From assembly GCA_963922455.1 (NCBI GenBank), contig CAWUIO010000182.1, positions 1 through 8,764 of the forward strand: a stretch of DNA of 8,764 bases. Direction: 5' to 3'. The DNA comes from CAWUIO01 sp963922455 (GTDB taxonomy: Bacteria; Bacteroidota; Bacteroidia; Cytophagales; Microscillaceae). Position 1 is the first letter of the stretch. Each line of letters starts with the position of its first letter. This document shows, piece after piece, positions 5,903 through 8,764 of this stretch. Under the pieces are notes generated by a model. It worked only from the letters and a program-made list of their open reading frames with translations, had not been told where the DNA came from and ran no database searches. Position numbers and translations under genes: made by a program.

Positions 5903-8101
5903 TTATTCAACTATGGCGGTTTCGCTACCTGTTTCCCCGGGACTTACTTTGATATCGGTGCCCAGCCTTTGTAGGTAAGCAATCAAGGCAATGATTTCCT
6001 TGTCGCCCGTCGTTTTCACCTTGGCTTCTTCTTCCAGACGTTTGACAATAGAGGCCGCTTGCTCTTTTACATTAGTCTCCACTTGGTACTCAAAACCTTC
6101 TGGGTAAGGCACTCCCAATTGACGCATAGCCGTAATTTTAGGAATAATAGAAGCGACATCGTATGTATTGCTCAACATCCAAGGATAGGCTGGCATAATA
6201 GAACCCGGTGACATCTGTTGAGGCTCCAACATATGGAAGTAATGCCAACTATCGCTACGCAAGCCCCCTTCCCGGTGCAAATCGGGCCCAGTACGTTTAG
6301 ACCCCCACAAGAACGGATGGTCGTATACAAACTCTCCGGCTTTAGAGTATTCTCCATAACGCTCCGTTTCCGAACGGAAAGGGCGAATCATTTGAGAGTG
6401 GCATCCCACACAACCTTCTCGGATGTACAAGTCCCGACCGTGCAATTCTAAGGGAGTATAAGGCTGAACCGAAGCAATGGTGGGGGTATTGCTTTGGATC
6501 ATCATCGTGGGTACGATTTCAATAATACCCCCGATGGCAATCGCAATGAAAGTTAAAACACTAAACAATACCGCTTGCCGCTCCAAACGATGGTGCCATC
6601 CTTCTCCTTTTTTGGGAGTGTAGGTCTTGGCTAAAGCGGGGGCCTGAGCGGGTTCATTGGCAATGAAACTCCCTTGGGCCGCCGTCTTCCATAAGTTGTA
6701 AGCCATCAATAAAGTACCTGCTAAGTACAAGGCTCCTCCCAGGGCCCGCAACATATACATGGGCAAGATCTGCGTAACTGTCTGCAAGAAGTTGCCATAT
6801 ACCAAATACCCATCGGGGGTAAACTGCTTCCACATCAAGCCTTGGGTAAAACCGGCAATGTACAGCGGTAAAGCGTAGAAAATGATCCCTAAAGTCCCTA
6901 GCCAAAAGTGGGTATTGGCCATTTGACGAGAGAATAACTTCGTGCCCCAAAGCCGAGGAACCATCCAGTAGAGGACGCCAAAAATCATAAAACCATTCCA
7001 ACCCAAGCCCCCGACGTGCACGTGGGCAATGGTCCAATCGGTAAAGTGAGACAAGGCATTTACATTTTTAAGGGAGAGCATGGGCCCCTCAAAGGTAGCC
7101 ATCCCGTAGGCAGTCACGGCCACCACCAAAAATTTCAAAATAGGATCTTCCCGTACCCGGTCCCAAGCTCCCCGTAGGGTAAGCAGGCCGTTTAACATCC
7201 CTCCCCAGGAAGGAGCAATGAGCATAATGGAGAAGACCGTTCCTAAACTTTGGGCCCAATCTGGCAAAGAAGAATATAATAAATGGTGAGGACCGGCCCA
7301 GATATAGATAAAAATCAAAGACCAAAAGTGTATAATCGAGAGCTTGTAGGAGAAAACCGGACGATTGGCCGCTTTGGGAAGGTAGTAATACATCAAACCA
7401 AGAAACGGGGTAGTAAGGAAAAATGCCACGGCATTATGACCGTACCACCATTGTACCAAAGCATCTTGCACCCCAGCAAACACATAATAACTTTTAAACA
7501 TCCCAATGGGAAGCTCGATGGAGTTGAAAACGTGAAGTACTGCCACCGTAATAAAAGTGGCAATATAAAACCAAATGGCCACGTACATATGCCGCTCCCG
7601 GCGCACCAAGATGGTCCCGATCATATTGATCCCAAATACCACCCAGATCAAGGTAATGGCGATGTCAATTGGCCATTCTAGCTCGGCGTATTCGTGGCTG
7701 GTGGTAAACCCCAGGGGAAGGGTAATGGCTGCAGCCAAAATGATAAGTTGCCAACCCCAAAAGTGAACCTGGCTTAGCACATCGCTGTACATACGGGTTT
7801 TCAAAAGGCGCTGCATGGAGTAGTAGACTCCCGCAAACATAGCGTTGCCCACAAAAGCAAAAATAATTGCATTGGTGTGTAAAGGACGAAGCCGTCCAAA
7901 TGAAGTAAAGGGTATGCCAAAATTGGCCGCCGGATAAAATAACTGGATGGCAATCAAAAGCCCCACGCTCATTCCGACTATCCCGAAAATGACCGTAGCG
8001 ATTACAAACAACTTAACCACTTGATTGTCATACGCAAACTGTTCTATCCGAAGGCCCGAAGGTTTTACCTGTTCTTCTCCGGTTATTACATTACCTTCCA
8101 T
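5903..8101 (-). CDS. ccoNO: cbb3 cytochrome c oxidase, fused subunits I and II (CcoN-CcoO)
   Basis: A 732-residue fusion of the catalytic subunit and its mono-heme cytochrome c partner. It reduces O2 to water and pumps protons at low oxygen. In the CcoN part (about 1-475) the ligands are all present: H75 and H362 for low-spin heme b, H360 for heme b3, H222, H272 and H273 for CuB, and Y266 as the tyrosine expected to crosslink to H222. E338 is also kept. These sit at a constant +15 offset from the Pseudomonas stutzeri CcoN residues as I remember them. A linker (about 480-505) leads into the CcoO part: a membrane anchor (509-535), heme motif C564-V-G-C567-H568 and axial M636 in SIMPAYP. The reading frame is open throughout. 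It is the first gene of the operon. The ATG 8101 follows an A/T-rich leader without a Shine-Dalgarno sequence. The fusion is common in this phylum and is not a sequencing artefact. Confidence 0.97.
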   Translation of the reverse strand: MEGNVITGEEQVKPSGLRIEQFAYDNQVVKLFVIATVIFGIVGMSVGLLIAIQLFYPAANFGIPFTSFGRLRPLHTNAIIFAFVGNAMFAGVYYSMQRLLKTRMYSDVLSQVHFWGWQLIILAAAITLPLGFTTSHEYAELEWPIDIAITLIWVVFGINMIGTILVRRERHMYVAIWFYIATFITVAVLHVFNSIELPIGMFKSYYVFAGVQDALVQWWYGHNAVAFFLTTPFLGLMYYYLPKAANRPVFSYKLSIIHFWSLIFIYIWAGPHHLLYSSLPDWAQSLGTVFSIMLIAPSWGGMLNGLLTLRGAWDRVREDPILKFLVVAVTAYGMATFEGPMLSLKNVNALSHFTDWTIAHVHVGGLGWNGFMIFGVLYWMVPRLWGTKLFSRQMANTHFWLGTLGIIFYALPLYIAGFTQGLMWKQFTPDGYLVYGNFLQTVTQILPMYMLRALGGALYLAGTLLMAYNLWKTAAQGSFIANEPAQAPALAKTYTPKKGEGWHHRLERQAVLFSVLTFIAIAIGGIIEIVPTMMIQSNTPTIASVQPYTPLELHGRDLYIREGCVGCHSQMIRPFRSETERYGEYSKAGEFVYDHPFLWGSKRTGPDLHREGGLRSDSWHYFHMLEPQQMSPGSIMPAYPWMLSNTYDVASIIPKITAMRQLGVPYPEGFEYQVETNVKEQAASIVKRLEEEAKVKTTGDKEIIALIAYLQRLGTDIKVSPGETGSETAIVE

Positions 8102-8140
8102 AAATATCGTTTTTGATAGAGTTATTGAATAAATATGGCT

Positions 8141-8148
8141 TAAAGGTA
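8141..8148 (-). promoter_or_regulatory. Weak alternative -7 box (TACCTTTA) upstream of ccoNO
   Basis: TACCTTTA matches TAnnTTTG at 7 of 8 positions. If used, the transcript would start near 8137, which places the dyad at 8188-8211 about 62 nt upstream, the spacing of a class I CRP/FNR activator site. No TTG lies at the right distance, consistent with an activator-dependent promoter but also with chance. Confidence 0.2.
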
Positions 8149-8187
8149 TGGCTGGGCCGGAGGGATAAAAATGATTTTGGATATATG

Positions 8188-8211
8188 AAAAACTGATACT
8201 TGTCAGTTTTT
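8188..8211. promoter_or_regulatory. CRP/FNR-geometry dyad upstream of the cbb3 operon
   Basis: AAAAACTGA (8188-8196) and TCAGTTTTT (8203-8211) are perfect 9-bp arms around a 6-nt spacer. The core TGA-N6-TCA is the layout of CRP and FNR sites (FNR consensus TTGAT-N4-ATCAA has the same TGA-N6-TCA core). cbb3 operons are classic FNR-type targets, and the site is centred about 98 nt before the ccoNO ATG. An alternative reading is a weak bidirectional intrinsic terminator or attenuator, because the arms end in A/T runs; only two G-C pairs support that stem, so I favour an operator. Confidence 0.45.
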
Positions 8212-8220
8212 TACATGAGC

Positions 8221-8251
8221 AAGCTTGCGGAGGAAGGGTAAAGCCAAGCTT
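8221..8251. other. Inverted repeat in the ccoNO leader
   Basis: AAGCTTG (8221-8227) and CAAGCTT (8245-8251) are perfect 7-bp arms around a 17-nt loop; the left arm also lies inside the 10-bp palindrome GCAAGCTTGC (8219-8228). If transcription starts at the upstream promoter candidate (8303-8337), this would be a hairpin in the leader mRNA. No function can be assigned. Confidence 0.3.
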
Positions 8252-8302
8252 ATTTTATTAAACCCCTTAAAATGAAGCCCTTATCTAATTTTCTGATATT
8301 CT

Positions 8303-8337
8303 CAAAAATATAGGGTATCGAGGCAATTGCTCAAAAA
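8303..8337 (-). promoter_or_regulatory. Bacteroidota-type promoter candidate for the cbb3 operon
   Basis: On the - strand there is TTTTTG (8337-8332), a 21-nt spacer, and TATTTTTG (8310-8303), an exact match to the phylum's -7 pattern TAnnTTTG with a TTG -33 element at an accepted distance. Transcription would begin near 8297 and give a leader of about 195 nt containing the inverted repeat at 8221-8251 and the dyad at 8188-8211. A/T-rich DNA yields such matches by chance, so confidence is moderate. Confidence 0.35.
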
Positions 8338-8416
8338 TCACCTTAAGTATTAGGTTTTCAGTAATAAAATTGGGTTGCATAAATACCTAGAAAGACCGGC
8401 GATAGAGGTCAGATTT

Positions 8417-8525
8417 GGGGCTGCCCCCGGCTCAAAAAAACCTTCCAATAGGTTTTAGGTGCCGCCGGGGTCGGGCTATCACTACTCGCTGGCCTCCGCG
8501 CAAGCAGCGGCGAGCTCAAACATGC
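8417..8525 (-). repeat. GC-rich structured dispersed repeat, right copy (inverted)
   Basis: This is the reverse complement of the repeat at 41-152. The 36-nt block lies at 8459-8494 with no mismatch, the 15-nt block at 8417-8431 and the 16-nt block at 8510-8525. CCCCGGC (8425-8431) pairs with GCCGGGG (8464-8470). The loop holds a second stem, AAAACCT (8437-8443) with AGGTTTT (8450-8456), which the left copy replaces with unrelated sequence carrying only a small CCC/GGG stem. Conserved outer stem and variable inner stem point to a selected structure. No open reading frame is inside. Confidence 0.8.
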
Positions 8526-8764
8526 CGTTCTATCCCTCAGCCAATCTTTAGAGGAGAGATTAAGATTTGTTGTTTGGGAGTAGGTTAACCTACCCGGGCT
8601 TGTATCCCCGATTAAAAAAAGAGGACTAGCACTGGGAAGTGCCTGGCCTTGCCAACGCCATTTCTGCTCAGCCCCCTTGGCTTTTATTCGCGGATCTGAG
8701 AAACCTTGGCCTCCCTATTCGCCGCCAAATCTGGCTTAGGGATGGGCGCCCGAATGGGCTGAGA
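8526..8764. other. Non-coding stretch, no gene recognised
   Basis: No supported protein, tRNA or rRNA gene is visible on either strand. It contains a perfect 14-bp palindrome, GTAGGTTAACCTAC (8580-8593), and a small hairpin, GCACT/AGTGC (8629-8642). The last 120 nt are richer in G+C than the rest. Together with 8102-8416 it makes up the 663-nt gene-free region upstream of the operon. The part from 8338 to 8416 shows nothing I can name. Confidence 0.4.

Noticed and set aside
6654..7037. 127-codon frame on the - strand inside ccoNO
   Set aside because: It is an out-of-frame shadow of a long, fully motif-supported gene; no domain is recognisable.
7283..7681. 132-codon + strand frame opposite ccoNO
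   Set aside because: It is antisense to the conserved CcoN core, whose codons dictate its sequence; no motif or start signal.
8102..8416. Possible short ccoS upstream of ccoNO
   Set aside because: Reading the - strand I find no small frame with a membrane helix and the typical CcoS ending; the region looks regulatory.
8417..8525. Repeats as ends of a transposon or as a CRISPR array
   Set aside because: No transposase, target-site duplication or regularly spaced direct repeats are visible. The genes between are ordinary respiratory genes, and only one copy is present at each side.
8637..8647. 11-nt word GAAGTGCCTGG shared with the hairpin at 4624-4660
   Set aside because: Shared 11-mers are expected several times by chance in a window of this size, and the flanks do not match.

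Overview
The window looks like chromosomal DNA from an aerobic or microaerobic member of the Bacteroidota. Four observations support this. The cbb3 oxidase has a fused CcoN-CcoO subunit and a single-heme CcoP, an arrangement I associate with this phylum. The order ccoNO-ccoQ-ccoP-ccoG-ccoH-SafE-like is also familiar from it. Start codons are preceded by A/T-rich DNA with no clear Shine-Dalgarno sequence. A sequence upstream of the operon matches the Bacteroidota promoter pattern (TTG, then TAnnTTTG). I cannot name a genus.

Layout. Positions 1-241 hold no gene but contain one copy of a roughly 110-nt GC-rich structured repeat. On the + strand come miaE (242-835, a diiron tRNA hydroxylase) and two adjacent paralogous genes of unknown function (965-1396 and 1401-1865) that share an FDKRSLR motif. 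From 8101 down to 1793, on the - strand, runs one cbb3 cytochrome c oxidase operon in the order ccoNO, ccoQ, ccoP, ccoG, ccoH and a TauE/SafE-like membrane protein gene. The last gene of this operon overlaps the second unknown gene tail to tail by 73 bp. Positions 8102-8764 are non-coding. They hold a candidate promoter, a CRP/FNR-geometry dyad, leader hairpins and a second, inverted copy of the 110-nt repeat.

How the genes work together. CcoNO, CcoQ and CcoP form the high-affinity terminal oxidase: heme b, heme b3/CuB and two heme c groups. CcoG and CcoH are assembly factors; CcoG is a copper/redox Fe-S protein. The SafE-like protein probably serves metal or thiol traffic for oxidase biogenesis. 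The usual copper ATPase CcoI and the small CcoS are not in the window. MiaE also consumes O2, so the region has an oxygen theme, but a shared role is inference.

Most worth a second look are the inverted structured repeats flanking the block, two similar N6-spaced dyads (one upstream of ccoNO, one upstream of the unknown pair) that suggest a shared regulator, the paralogous pair itself, and hairpins in three intergenic gaps of the operon. I did not find a clearly new defence or mobile system.
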